64,000 nucleotides of DNA, taken from positions 55,690,094 through 55,754,093 of the forward strand of contig NC_079136.1 of the NCBI RefSeq assembly GCF_945859705.1, in the 5' to 3' direction. The stretch comes from Episyrphus balteatus. Taxonomy: Eukaryota; Arthropoda; Insecta; Diptera; Syrphidae. Below, in pieces: positions 46,424 to 56,355 of the stretch (position 1 is its first letter; every line of letters starts with the position of its first letter). The notes under the pieces are model-generated. The model was not told the origin of the DNA and made no database searches. It was given only the letters and a program-made list of their open reading frames with translations. The translations under genes and the position numbers were made by a program.

Positions 46424-47954
46424 TATCTAAATTGAATTCGCATCAGCCAAAAATAAATAATTTTAGCCCTAAGGAAAGCTTGTATGAACTTCTCATCCTT
46501 ACTTTATACATATGTTTGAATTTGAATGGCCATAAACTTATACATCCAGATAGGTTTCCATACACATATGATTGTATATTTCTATACTTAAATTTTTGTG
46601 TGTACGTGCACTCAACATTTACACGTGTTCACTTTTTTTTTCTTCTCCATATTTTAGCTTAGCTCCGAGGCAACATACAAAATTCTGGGTGCTGTTTAAC
46701 ATGTTTCTTGAGTTTAGGCCACACGTTATTTCAATCGAAAGCTAATTTAACCCTCTCGGAAAGAACTCCATATAATAATACGGCACATGGGAGATGGGAT
46801 ACTTATTTCAGGATCTCTCATTCTTAATCTCTATCTTGCCATCTCGCTCTCTCATAAGCTTAAGAGTGTTCCGTTCGGTTGATAGTTTGCCCAAAATGAG
46901 GAACAGAGAGTTTCCTTCCATACGAATTTACGAATTGGTTCAAATTTCAGGGCCTAGGACCTCGCCTTAATCGAATGCCATAAAATACGGTTTTGCTGTA
47001 AACGGATGAAGGGTATGAAAACTGGGAAACATCGATGGGAAGCAGAGTAGTTGAAAGCGCACAACAAGTTCAGAATGATTAATCGCTTCACACAGAAAGA
47101 GAATAGCCCTACTCTCCGCCTGCTTTTTGGATTGGATTTGGCTGCGGTGAAGTGAAGTGAAATGAAGTGAGATTCCCGCATAGTTCGGGGTGGCCCTTAC
47201 CATGTATAGAGTTTTGGACTAAATACCCAGCCTTAACCATCATCAACAAACCGAAGCAATTTTACCCACTGAATGTGCAAACAAATCCCTATTCAGGAGC
47301 TTTTGTTAGTGTGTTTCGTTCAACGAAAGGAGGCACAGAACTCGATAGTGATGATGATGATGATGTTTATGATGACGGGGTTAAGGCAGGGGAGGATATT
47401 CAACCACATCGTCGTAGTCGTTGTTGTCGCAGGTCGTTTGCAACAGTCAAAGGCAAAAGCAATCATTATTTACAGATGAAGAAGCAGAGAACACAAAACT
47501 CTATGCCGCCTTTGCCTCTGCTTCACAATGCGGGTCCGGGTCCATCCGTCGAGTTATTCATTCCATAATTTCTAATGACGATAAAGTCACCGTGGTGTGT
47601 GGACTCTCTGTTGTTGGGTAAGTTGTATCGGAAATATAAAGTTTGTGGCATCATACACGGAACACGACACAACACTGGATGCGTGTTTTTGGTTCGCCCT
47701 ATATATTTTGGTGAAAACAGAAATAATGCGAATGGATGGGCCCCCATCAATATGAGGTAAAGGGAATATTACAAACAAGGGAACTATGGAGACAAAATGG
47801 ATCACACAGAAAAACAACAAAAGCAAAATTTTGTTCGTCATTTATAACCATTCACCTACATCTACGATGGATCTTCTCAAATTTTGAGTTAACAGGTGAA
47901 TTTCTACAGTTTTGCAAGTAAGATACATAAATGCATCCAATGTGGTCGTTTTCA
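46424..47954. other. GC-richer unique segment without a supported gene
   Basis: Composition is closer to genic DNA than anywhere else nearby. The longest frame (47167-47568, plus, 133 codons) passes through a GATGATGAT microsatellite and a CGTCGT stretch, has no recognisable domain, and overlaps open frames in other phases. A 5'UTR/promoter or enhancer region is plausible. Confidence 0.3.
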
Positions 47955-48115
47955 ACGGGTTGGGTTCGATATCCCGCTTTTTATAATCCTGTTTTTTTTT
48001 TAAATCCCGCTATCAAAATCCCGTTTTTTATAATCCCGCTTTTTGTAATCCCGTTTCTTATAATACCGATTTTTAGAATCCCGTTTTTTATTATCCCGAT
48101 TTTGCAATCAAAACT
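47955..48115. repeat. Motif array 'd': 15-bp AATCCCGYTTTTTAT repeats
   Basis: About nine units of AATCCCG(C/T)TTTTTAT follow 'cgggttgggttcgatatccc', most spaced exactly 15 bp. The array ends in a palindrome-like GATTTTGCAA...TTGCAAAATC around 48098-48134. No second arm is clear. It has the same design as arrays a, b and c nearby. Confidence 0.75.
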
Positions 48116-48235
48116 AGTTGTTTTGCAAAATCGAAATCATAAAAAATCAAAACAAATTAAAAAATGAGATGTTTATCTAAATGCATTTTATTGTAACCTT
48201 TAACAAATATAACATATAAGAAAAAACATAAAGTA

Positions 48236-48280
48236 AAGTAATATTCTTTTAAAACAAAGAAAAAAAAACATAAAGAAAAG
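48236..48280. repeat. Direct repeat flanking element 'a', left
   Basis: 'agtaatattcttttaaaac' plus the following A-rich text recurs at 49706-49750 and in part again to 49770. It may be a local duplication that accompanied insertion of the structure between the copies. Confidence 0.7.
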
Positions 48281-48639
48281 GAAATGGTAACGAAGTTACG
48301 AATAACAGAGTTACGCGCGACAGAGTTACGAGCGTCAAAGTTACGCGAAACCGAAGTTACGAAAAACTAGAGTTACGAATTCTAAAGTTATGTTAAGCTA
48401 TGACATGTGATTTTTGGGTTGGCAACAATTGCAACAACAGTTCACCGCACCAAAATAACGTCTGTAAAAAAAGGGGTGGTTTGGTTATTATTTTAATATA
48501 AATAATAACAAAGTGGGTATTACAAAATACGCTATATGAATAATTATATTAATTAATAGAAAAAAAAATACGTATTTGCAATATTAATTGGACAAATAAG
48601 AAGTTAAATTCAATTATGTCCCCCAAACTTACATAAGTA

Positions 48640-49375
48640 GGGAGCGGTACGATTGATCGCAAACTAAAATCTCTTATAACAAAATCTCGCATTTTTGCAA
48701 AAATCACGCAAAGCAAAATTTCGCATTTTTAACATCTCACATAACAAATTCTCGCATTTTCAAAATCCTGCATATTAAAATCTCGCATTTTAGAAAAAAT
48801 GTCGCAAGTTTATTAAATTCTTGCTATATCAAAATCTCGCATTAGAAGAATTAGTTTAGAGCGTGCAGTTTCTTAAATTTAAATTGCTTTTTTGGTAGCA
48901 AAATGTATAAGCAACCAGATTAAATGGAAAGAGAAGGTCGAATACGACAAATTCACATGCATTAAGTCCTTTTGACTGCAACATAAAACAGTTGTCCCTG
49001 AACACTTTAAAAAACTGGCATAGGCGCCTGACAGTTAACAAACTTTCCTTTTCTATTTATCTCTTCAAAACAAAACGAAAAAAACAGAAGAGGTAAGTTC
49101 TGGGCTTTCCTAAGCTAGCAATATCATGTAGGTTTATAATCTCAAATTGAAATAAAATATTTATTAATTCGCGCGCGCGAATTAATAAATATTTTATTTC
49201 AATGCGAGATTATAAATTTCGAGATTTTAGTTTGCGAGATTTTAATGTTGCGAGATTTTGGTAAACGAGATTCTGAAATTGCGAGATTTCGATAAAAAAG
49301 ATTTCATAATGCGAGATTTTAAGATGCGAGGTTTTAAGAAAAAGATTTTAAAATGCGGTCAATCGTACCCAACCC
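48640..49375. mobile_element. Element 'b': TCGCATTTT/GCGAGATTTT array element with 8-bp target duplication
   Basis: The ends are GGGAGCGGTACGATTGATCGC and, in complement, GGGTTGGGTACGATTGACCGC. Direct 8-bp flanks CATAAGTA are exact (48632-48639 and 49376-49383). Inside the left end are ten or so AAAATCTCGCATTTT motifs (to ~48845), and inside the right end the complementary GCGAGATTTTAA motifs (49204-49365), spaced ~13-18 bp. An 84-bp palindrome lies at 49133-49216. No transposase frame is seen. The 8-bp duplication suggests a hAT-like mechanism, and hAT transposases are known to bind subterminal motif arrays. Confidence 0.85.
49133..49216. repeat. 84-bp near-perfect palindrome
   Basis: Centred between 49174 and 49175 on CGCGCGCGCG, the inner 58 bp (49146-49203) are perfectly palindromic. 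After two mismatched pairs, TTTATAATCTC and GAGATTATAAA extend it to 84 bp. There is no spacer, so it could extrude as a cruciform. Confidence 0.95.
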
Positions 49376-49750
49376 CATAAGTATACTTATGTTTTTTTTT
49401 CTATTTCAACGTTCTTGCGATCTTCTCACAAAAACAAAACCATATATGTACCTATCCAATCAAAATTTTACAAGATTAAATAACACCCATTTTCGCTTTA
49501 CTTATTTAGTTCTGACCAATGAGAAAAATGTTAATCTCTTGTTTGTATTTCCATAATTCCATATCGTTCCTCGCAATTGTTGCCAACCCAAAAATCACAT
49601 GGCATAGCTTAACATAACTTTAGAATTCGTAACTCTAGTTTTTCGTAACTTCGGTTTCGCGTAACTTTGACGCTCGTAACTCTGTCGCCCGTAACTCTGG
49701 TAAAGAAAAGTAATATTCTTTTAAAACAAAGAAAAAAAAAACATAAAGTA

Positions 49751-50127
49751 AAGTAATATTCTTTTGAAACAAATCAAAAAAAAAATTATTTCTATCTTCA
49801 TGACCTTTAAATCAATATATTGAATCCTAAGTGGGCTTTAAGTCGTTATTGAATCTTCTAAAATTACTGTCAACGTTTCAAACGTGTTTACGTTCTTCGT
49901 CAGGACTCTATAAATTGGAAAATATTTTTAAAAAAATCTAATAAATAGGTACCAAAATCTAATACTTACAGTATGCTATCTATTTGATTTTAAGAGTTTT
50001 CTTAAAATTGTTGGTTTTGGTTATTGGTTTCTTTTTTAAATTTCAAATATTTCAAAATTCTAAATTTAAAGCCTTGAAAAAGACGTTTTAAATCTTCGAA
50101 ATTTCAAAATATAAAAATTTAATTTAA
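49751..50127. other. AT-rich spacer, nothing recognised
   Basis: No exon or repeat end was seen beyond the partial direct repeat ending near 49770. Confidence 0.4.
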
Positions 50128-50421
50128 TTATTTGATAAGAAATTCAAAATTTGTTATCAAATCTAATCTACAAGTTGAATAAAAAGTTATATAAATATTG
50201 CTAAGCCCTTCGCAATCTGTTCTTCTATTGACTGTATTTTCTGTATCTAAGATATGTAAAATTTCTAGTAACATTCTCTTATTATAGTGAGTTTCATATT
50301 GTAAAATATCTACGTTATTAAAGTCTGGCCTATGTCCTTCACGCAACTCAATGATTGTTCCATGGTTTCTTCTTAGGGTTGGGTACCACGGCATGAGCTT
50401 GTCAGCTGAATTGTTTAGCAA
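50128..50421 (-). pseudogene. Penelope-like GIY-YIG endonuclease C-terminal relic
   Basis: The 97-codon minus frame contains GHRPDFNNVDILQYETHYNK, then RMLLEILHILDTENTVNRR and an 'LSNIY' end (residues ~29-78). This resembles the C-terminal half of GIY-YIG endonuclease domains of Penelope-like retroelements: H-x-F/D-F-x-N-V-x-IL, 'E-x-x-Y-x-K-R', 'EM.HI', 'N', and a closing 'L..Y'. The N-terminal GIY/YIG part and the reverse transcriptase were not found. The match is from memory of the family pattern. It is a truncated relic, interrupted upstream by element 'c'. Confidence 0.5.
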
Positions 50422-50688
50422 AAATATTGAGAACGTTTCTCCTAGTAGAGTGCTGGGCTCGTCGTTTTCAATTCAAATACAATTTTTACGATTTTAGAAC
50501 AACAGAAACAGCGTGGATAATTTAAAAAAATTAATAAGATAAAATTCAAAAAATTCTTTTTTTTTTTTTTGTTATCAACATCTTAACAACCTCAATAAGG
50601 TCTTACAAAAACATCCAATGCAAGTGATCCAGTTTGTGCATTAGTTAAAGCCTCTGCAGGTTTTGTCTTGTTCGTCACAAGATTGTAC

Positions 50689-51238
50689 TAGATGGGAGCG
50701 GTCAAAATTCTGACTTGAAAATTCTGCTTTTCAAAATTCTGCCGGCAAATAACAAAAATTAACACAGGTTTTTGTTTCTATCGCAAATATGTTTTTAAAA
50801 TGCATAGACTGACTTTCATTATAGTATAGAAACAATGTTGTATGATATAAAATATTCATTTTCTTCTTATTTTTTTTTTTTAATATTCATCCTTATTTGA
50901 TAAATTAATAAATTTTTTATTATTTTTAGAAAATATTAAATCCTTTTCTTAATATTTGTATTATCATTATTTATTTATCAAACCAAAAATTAATATTCAT
51001 AAAAATTAAAAAATAAGTAGGTAAGTAAATAAATAAGCAGTATTGTGCCTGGAGAATTCTACAAGAAAATTTAAAATGGTTTGAAAAATATTAAAAAGCA
51101 CTCGCTGTTTAACATTTTCCAAACCCTTTTCTAATTTTTTCCAGAATTTTGAAAAACAGAATATTGAAAAGCAGAATTTTTTAAAGCAGAATTTTGACAA
51201 AAGAATTGTTACCCCGGCAGAATTTTGACCCCATCTCG
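50689..51238. mobile_element. Element 'c': GCAGAATTTTGA array element
   Basis: The left end reads AGATGGGAGCGGTCAAAATTC and the right end, in complement, AGATGGGGTCAAAATTCTG. Three AAAATTCTGC motifs lie inside the left end and about six CAGAATTTTGA motifs inside the right (51140-51230). TTGTAC flanks both sides (50683-50688, 51239-51244), a possible 6-bp duplication, though the exact ends are uncertain. No coding capacity. Same design as 'a', 'b' and 'd'. Confidence 0.75.
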
Positions 51239-51578
51239 TTGTACCTGTAAAGGAAAAGTAATTCGGTATATAACGCCAAAATTAAGACTTAAAACTGTGT
51301 TTTCTATATAATTCAAATTTAGCATTAATTTTGGGACACCTTTAATAAGAACTGTCTTTCTTCTTATAGAAGTTAAAAAATAGCTTGCATTGCACCTTAT
51401 GAAAGCTAAATTGTTACTTTGGATGTTGCGTATTCGCCTTTGAACAGTACAACAGTCGTTTGAGCAACGGCCTGTCATGCTGACGGTGGCGGCATGACTC
51501 CCAAAACCGAGTTCGTCTATTAGGGGGCCCAGTGAGTAAACCTTTTCAGAGCGAAATTGGATGTACATTGTGTAAGTC

Positions 51579-51900
51579 TCAACTCAAAAGAGTTTCTGTG
51601 AATTTCAGTCGCTCATGTCCCAGTTGGCGTTTCTTTATGTGAACCATTGAGTTCTGTTTGGGAAAATGATTAGGTCGATAATAAGTTTTCAGAGAAATCG
51701 GTTCGGTCTTGTAGAAACGCAGTTCGAAAAGCTTAATGTCTTTATTGGGATAGAGTTCCAGAGATAAACTTCGACAGTGGGCATTGTACTCTAAACCGAG
51801 TTATGTTGCATGCTCATCTATCGGCCAGTGTTTCGTGGTTAAAAGCTACTACCTTCCCTGTATCAGGTCTGTATTTGACCATATCATCTTTGAAACTATT
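51579..51900 (-). pseudogene. Unidentified decayed coding segment
   Basis: On the minus strand, 51579-51800 is open for ~73 codons to a TGA and reads like real protein, with LFELRFYKTEPISLKTYY and KKRQLGHERLKFTETLLS. Just upstream (51815-51900) another frame gives DMVKYRPDTGKVVAFNHETL before a stop. Codon choice is balanced, unlike random AT-rich DNA. I do not recognise the family. The 119-codon frame at 51209-51568 on the same strand may be a continuation after a frameshift. It could belong to the element that carried the Penelope-like relic or to a different one. Confidence 0.35.
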
Positions 51901-51921
51901 GAATTATTCTGTTAATATAGG

Positions 51922-52261
51922 ATCACAACAAAAACATTACTGTTAAAAAAAGAGCCAAGTTCTCCTATGTTGAAATTATGCTGGCACAAAAAGTATTGAG
52001 ATGTAAAAGTGTACCAAGTTCTAAAGTTTGGGTTCAAATTCGTATCAATAAAATTTTGATTGTTCTCTTGACAATTTTTCTTTTAATTACCGATTTTTAA
52101 AGTTATTTCAAAAATTGCCAAGTAAACAATCAAAATTTTATTGATACGAATTTGAACTTTAGAACTTGGTACACTTTTACATCTCAATACTTTTTGTGCC
52201 AGCATAATTTCAACATAGGAGAACTTGGCTCTTTTTTTAACAGTAATGTTTTTGTTGTGAT
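51922..52261. repeat. Long foldback: 158/152-bp inverted arms, 30-bp loop
   Basis: Arm 1 (51922-52079) and arm 2 (52110-52261) are almost perfect reverse complements; the main difference is a 6-bp CCAAAC present only in arm 1. The outer ends are ATCACAACAAAAAC/GTTTTTGTTGTGAT. A solo arm is at 5101-5237 and retains the CCAAAC. High arm identity suggests recent formation or gene conversion. It is non-coding. Confidence 0.95.
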
Positions 52262-52325
52262 TTCACTACTTTTTGCAAGGTATGACTGTAGAATTGAAAA
52301 TCTATATATTTGATGAAAATTCAGT

Positions 52326-52660
52326 GAAAATGGGCGGTTGCCACGTCCCCTGGATGAAATTATCAGATTTTAGATTTTTTTTCTTTGTATAACCTACCAG
52401 CTCTACCATTCTACCAAATTTCAAGATTTTACGATAGTCAGAAGTGTTCTATAATAATTGATGAAAATTTGGCGAAAATGGGCGGTTACCACGCCCCCTG
52501 GATGAAATTATCAGATTTTAAATTTTTTTCTTTGTATAACCTACCAGCTCTACCATTCTACCAAATTTCAAGATTTTACGATAGTCAGAAGTGCTCTATA
52601 ATAATTGATGAAAATTTGGCGAAAATGGGCGGTTACCACGCCCCCTGAATTGAAAATCTC
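52326..52660. repeat. Tandem repeat, ~147-148-bp unit, about 2.3 copies
   Basis: GAAAATGGGCGGTTGCCACG starts at 52326, and its variant GAAAATGGGCGGTTACCACG starts at 52474 and 52621. The second and third starts are 147 bp (49 codons) apart, so an open frame (52385-52648) reads the same peptide twice; it is a product of the repeat rather than evidence of a gene. The text flows directly into the next repeat and microsatellite. Confidence 0.9.
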
Positions 52661-52762
52661 AAATTTTCGATTTTTTCCTTTGTATACACCACAAGTCCTA
52701 TCACCGTGTAAAATTTCAAGTTTCTACGATATCGGGAAGTTCTCCATAATTTTGATGATCTG

Positions 52763-52853
52763 TCAGTGAGTCAGTGAGTCAGTGAGTCAGTGAGTCAGTG
52801 AGTCAGTGAGTCAGTGAGTCAGTGAGTCAGTGAATGTGAGTCAGTGAGTCAGT
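52763..52853. repeat. (GAGTCAGT)n microsatellite
   Basis: About eleven 8-bp units of GAGTCAGT with one interruption (GTGAATGTGAG). It follows 'ttttgatgatctgtcagtga' and precedes 'gcgatttttgaagcccta', text that looks like an interspersed element body on both sides. Confidence 0.9.
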
Positions 52854-55238
52854 TACGGTTTTTGCGATTTTTGAAGCCCTATATCTCAGAAACTACTCAT
52901 CGTAGGAGGCTGAAATTTTGTGAGGTGTTTGGTTTTGACCAGCTCAACAAATGTAGCGAGTTTGAAATTTCTAGCATCTTTGGTGTGGAAGTTATTGGGG
53001 GGTCGAAAATGGCCTGAGTTGTTTCCTGTAAATAAGGGTGTAGTGCCAAAGTTGCTAGAGAACTTGGCTGGGCACTACCGTGCCCCTTGATAGAGAAATT
53101 ATTTATTGTTTATGGACAGATAACAACTTCAGTGTTATATTTTTTTAGGCTTAGTAAAATGTCTTTATTTTTTTTTTTGTTCTCTATATATTTTCTAAAG
53201 AAAGTTCAATATATTTTCAATTTCTAAAGACTTCGAGTCTCGACTGAGTAAAACAACTTTTGAAAAGGCTGTTCGGTGCCATCAAATCTTACGGATAAAA
53301 TTTTAGCATTTCGGAACTATCCCGACTGCCGACTATAAACAATATTAACAAATTTTAAATGAAGCTTTGCTATTATCTTTTAGGGTCGTCGATGTAGTAA
53401 ATGTAAATGAGGATTCTTCTTTTAATTTGTTGGTAAGGTTTTCGTGCACTTGCTACAACTATCACGCTTGTGAAATTCAGTTTCCCACACCCTCATCCAA
53501 TTACTTCGAGGCAATCCGCGCTTAAAGTATTGAATATCTGTTAGATAACTTAGTTTTCCGAGTATAAACTCAAAGTAGTTCAGTTTGTAGAAGTGCAATA
53601 TAGTAACTGCAGTTGATAATAGCAATGACGAATACGAGTACACTATACAGCACACTGTGCACTTAAATTGTATCCCCGTACTAGACGAACTGTGTGCGGT
53701 AATACGTTAATTTATAGGAACGCAAACGCACCCTCAACTCTATGCCAGCTGGGAATTATTGTGAAATGTGAAATGATGGGATTGAGAGCACACATCTCGT
53801 CTCTCTCTCGTCTCTATGTTTTGGGTTTACGTTTGACAAAACTCCCAGAAATATTTACGTACACTCTCAGTCTCAGTACCCGCACCCCGGACACAAAAAA
53901 AAAGCAATGCTGTGTCGAGATTTTAATTGAATTTCCGGAAACTGAAAAGCAAAGCGTATGTTGTTTACTTGTCGGTTTTCTCTTTTTGAAAATAGGTACA
54001 ACAAAATGTATAGGTTTCTAACCTATATTATCCGTATTTGTTTGTATGTTTAGATAAAATTTTTGAATTTTTGTATTATTTCAATTTTTTTGTTTTTGTT
54101 CTTCTTTAACATAGCGATTTTTGAGAAAGAAAAAAGGTTTTTGTTTTTCGAAGCCATTTATGCAAAGTACTTTTATTGGTAGTAATGCGATGATAAGGAT
54201 ACCGATATTGATAGGTTATAAGACGCATTTATGTTTACTTGTGAGAATATTGATTTCAAAATGTTTGGCATTCGATTTGGTGAAGGGATTTGTTTTGTAT
54301 TGATACAAATACAATCAAAATGGAACGAGGAGGTTTGTAAATAAATTTGACTATGAAATTGAATATGTAGGTAGTTAAGTTAGTGAAGAAGGTAAGTAAT
54401 AGGAAGCTATTTGCTGAAGTACTTCCAAACGAGGTTGGGAAAAACGGTAGATTATGTAAGGCAAGAAATATATAAGGTTATAAACTGGGTACATTTCCTC
54501 ATTATGTTGTATATGCATACTTAACTTAATTACAAGGTCGAGGAACTGAACTAATTTGTGCAGAAATAGTATAATGAATCGAAAAACTCTTTTTTCTCGA
54601 ATTCAAAATCCTTATTTCACGAAAAAATTATGAATTATGAAGACTTGAAGGGTTTTTGAAATAATCAAAATCAGTTGATACCATCCGGTCGCGCATCAGT
54701 TCCGAAGTTTGAAAAAAAAATTTAAGAATGGTATTTTAACAAAAAAAAATTAACATATTTTTTCAACATAATAGGTTTAGACAACTCTTACATAATCCAA
54801 AAATTAAGTAGAAAAAAATGATTCAATTGATAAAGGTCGCGCAGAAACGTAAAGTTTATGAAATTTCGAAAAAAAAATTGAAGAAAATGGTTTCAAGAAA
54901 TACAAATATGTATTTAAAAGTTGAATGGTTTGTAACTTGTTTCCATTGGAAATTAAAAAGTTAAAAATTAAGTAATAAGTATAATCACACCTTTGATAAT
55001 TTTTTAATTATGAATATTTGTATGAACAAATAAAGTTTTCATGAAAGAAAAATTTGACGTCAATGGTTCTTATAAATCCATTTCTATTCTAGACCGCGTA
55101 CAATTTGAAAGATGCTTCTGGAACTTTGAAAGACGCTTATGCAATCAAGAAGCAAAGACGGTCTATTTTATGGGACTGAAAAAAAAAATGTTCGGTTTAA
55201 ATCAATTTTTATTAGAGAAAATTGTGGTTAAAAAAAAA
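52854..55238. other. Repeat tail, then unique DNA without a supported gene
   Basis: 52854-53100 continues the interspersed element next to the microsatellite. After that, the open frames at 53422-53655 (minus) and 53668-54021 (plus) have no recognised motifs or splice support. Nothing else could be assigned. Confidence 0.35.
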
Positions 55239-55570
55239 ATAAATTGCACGTACTTGCTCTTGTGGTTCAAGTATCGAAATCTTTAATATCTATTGGAAAT
55301 TCATGTTTTTATTAAGTTTCAAAAAAAGACAACAAAATAGAGTTAAAAAAATTAAATTTTATACATTTTTTTGTTTTCGAAAAACTTAAATTTTTTTTTT
55401 TTACATTTTACACTTCAAAATGATAAGAAACACCTATATAAAAGTTTTGAATCAAATTGGCTAATGATTTGATGATCAAAATCTTTAGAGCCGTTTTCGA
55501 GAAAATTGCAATACCTAGAAAACGTTTTATGGGAGATATGCGTTAAAAAGGAGATATAAAAAAATTAAAA
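55239..55570 (+). mobile_element. Family-A fragment A6 (5' part)
   Basis: It has 'aaattgcacgtacttgctct' followed by 'tattggaaatt' and 'agagccgttttcgagaaaa', matching A3b. It breaks off at ~55570, directly against family-B copy 4, without the (GACA) region. Confidence 0.7.
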
Positions 55571-55579
55571 AAAAAAATC

Positions 55580-56083
55580 ATGTGTGCAATTTACACGTGG
55601 TAGAAGTGAAACCTTAAAAAATCATTTTTCTTGCAAAAAAAAAAAAAATAGAAAAAATCTACCTATTTTTATTCTATCACCTTCAAATCCATGTTTTTTA
55701 TATGACAACCTGGATAAATGTTATATCATCTGAAAGCTTATTGTCTTAGCTCAAAATATATATATCGATCAGGTGTGTATGAGACATCTACAAAAAGAGC
55801 TAGAATTTTTTAAACTCGATGAAATTTCATCCAAAAAGCAAAAAAAAACATTTAGATCAAAAGATATAACGTGTGTTGGAAAAGAACATCTTTTTACCGT
55901 TATCTCCGAATTTTGAATATGAAATTGAAATTTTGTACAATTATAATTTATTTAATTACCTATCTACAGTACAAATTTCATTCATCTATCTATTAAAACA
56001 AAGAAGTTATAACAAGTTGAAGTCGTGTCGCGTTTTCGTTTCATCTTGTTTCAAATCACTACGATACTAAAGAAGTTTTCACT
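55580..56083 (+). mobile_element. Family-B repeat, copy 4, internally deleted
   Basis: It has the same start (GTGTGCAATTTACAC, GAAGTGAAACC) and end (AAAGAAGTTTTCACTT) as copy 3, but is ~500 bp long because the centre is missing, with a join near 55850 where 'aaacatttagatcaaaagat' links two blocks. The 65-codon frame at 55873-56070 is repeat text. Confidence 0.8.
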
Positions 56084-56355
56084 TAAAAATGGGTCTAGGA
56101 AATTACCTACGCAAAAATCATCTGTATCAAGATTCAAGCAAATCCATGCATCAGTTTAGGTTTAGGCTGGAAGCCGAATAAAGTATAAACAAATTTCGAT
56201 TAGCTTGAAGAAAACACTATCATATATGTAATATCCCAATATAACACCTAATGGAAGGGCATTTATAAAAGCTGACATATTCCTTACAAAAATATTTTTT
56301 GAGCTTTCTTTGCAAAGAGGTTTTTAAACTTGGGTGACCTTTATGTGCACGGTTA

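Larger units (their letters stand above)
48306..49699. mobile_element. Element 'a': long inverted repeats made of GAGTTACG arrays
   Basis: Arms 48306-48432 and 49573-49699 are reverse complements with only a few differences. Each begins CAGAGTTACG and contains about six GAGTTACG-like motifs spaced 15-17 bp, then 'gtgatttttgggttggcaac'. A CAGAG start is hAT-like, but no clean 8-bp duplication is seen; direct repeats of ~45 bp flank it instead. Element 'b' is nested inside. It is non-coding. Confidence 0.8.

Noticed and set aside
47167..47568. 133-codon plus-strand ORF
   Set aside because: It passes through GAT and CGT simple repeats, overlaps open frames in other phases, and has no domain or splice support.
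52385..52648. 87-codon ORF with an internally repeated peptide
   Set aside because: Two units 147 bp apart repeat in frame by chance; upstream and downstream units are not in an open frame.
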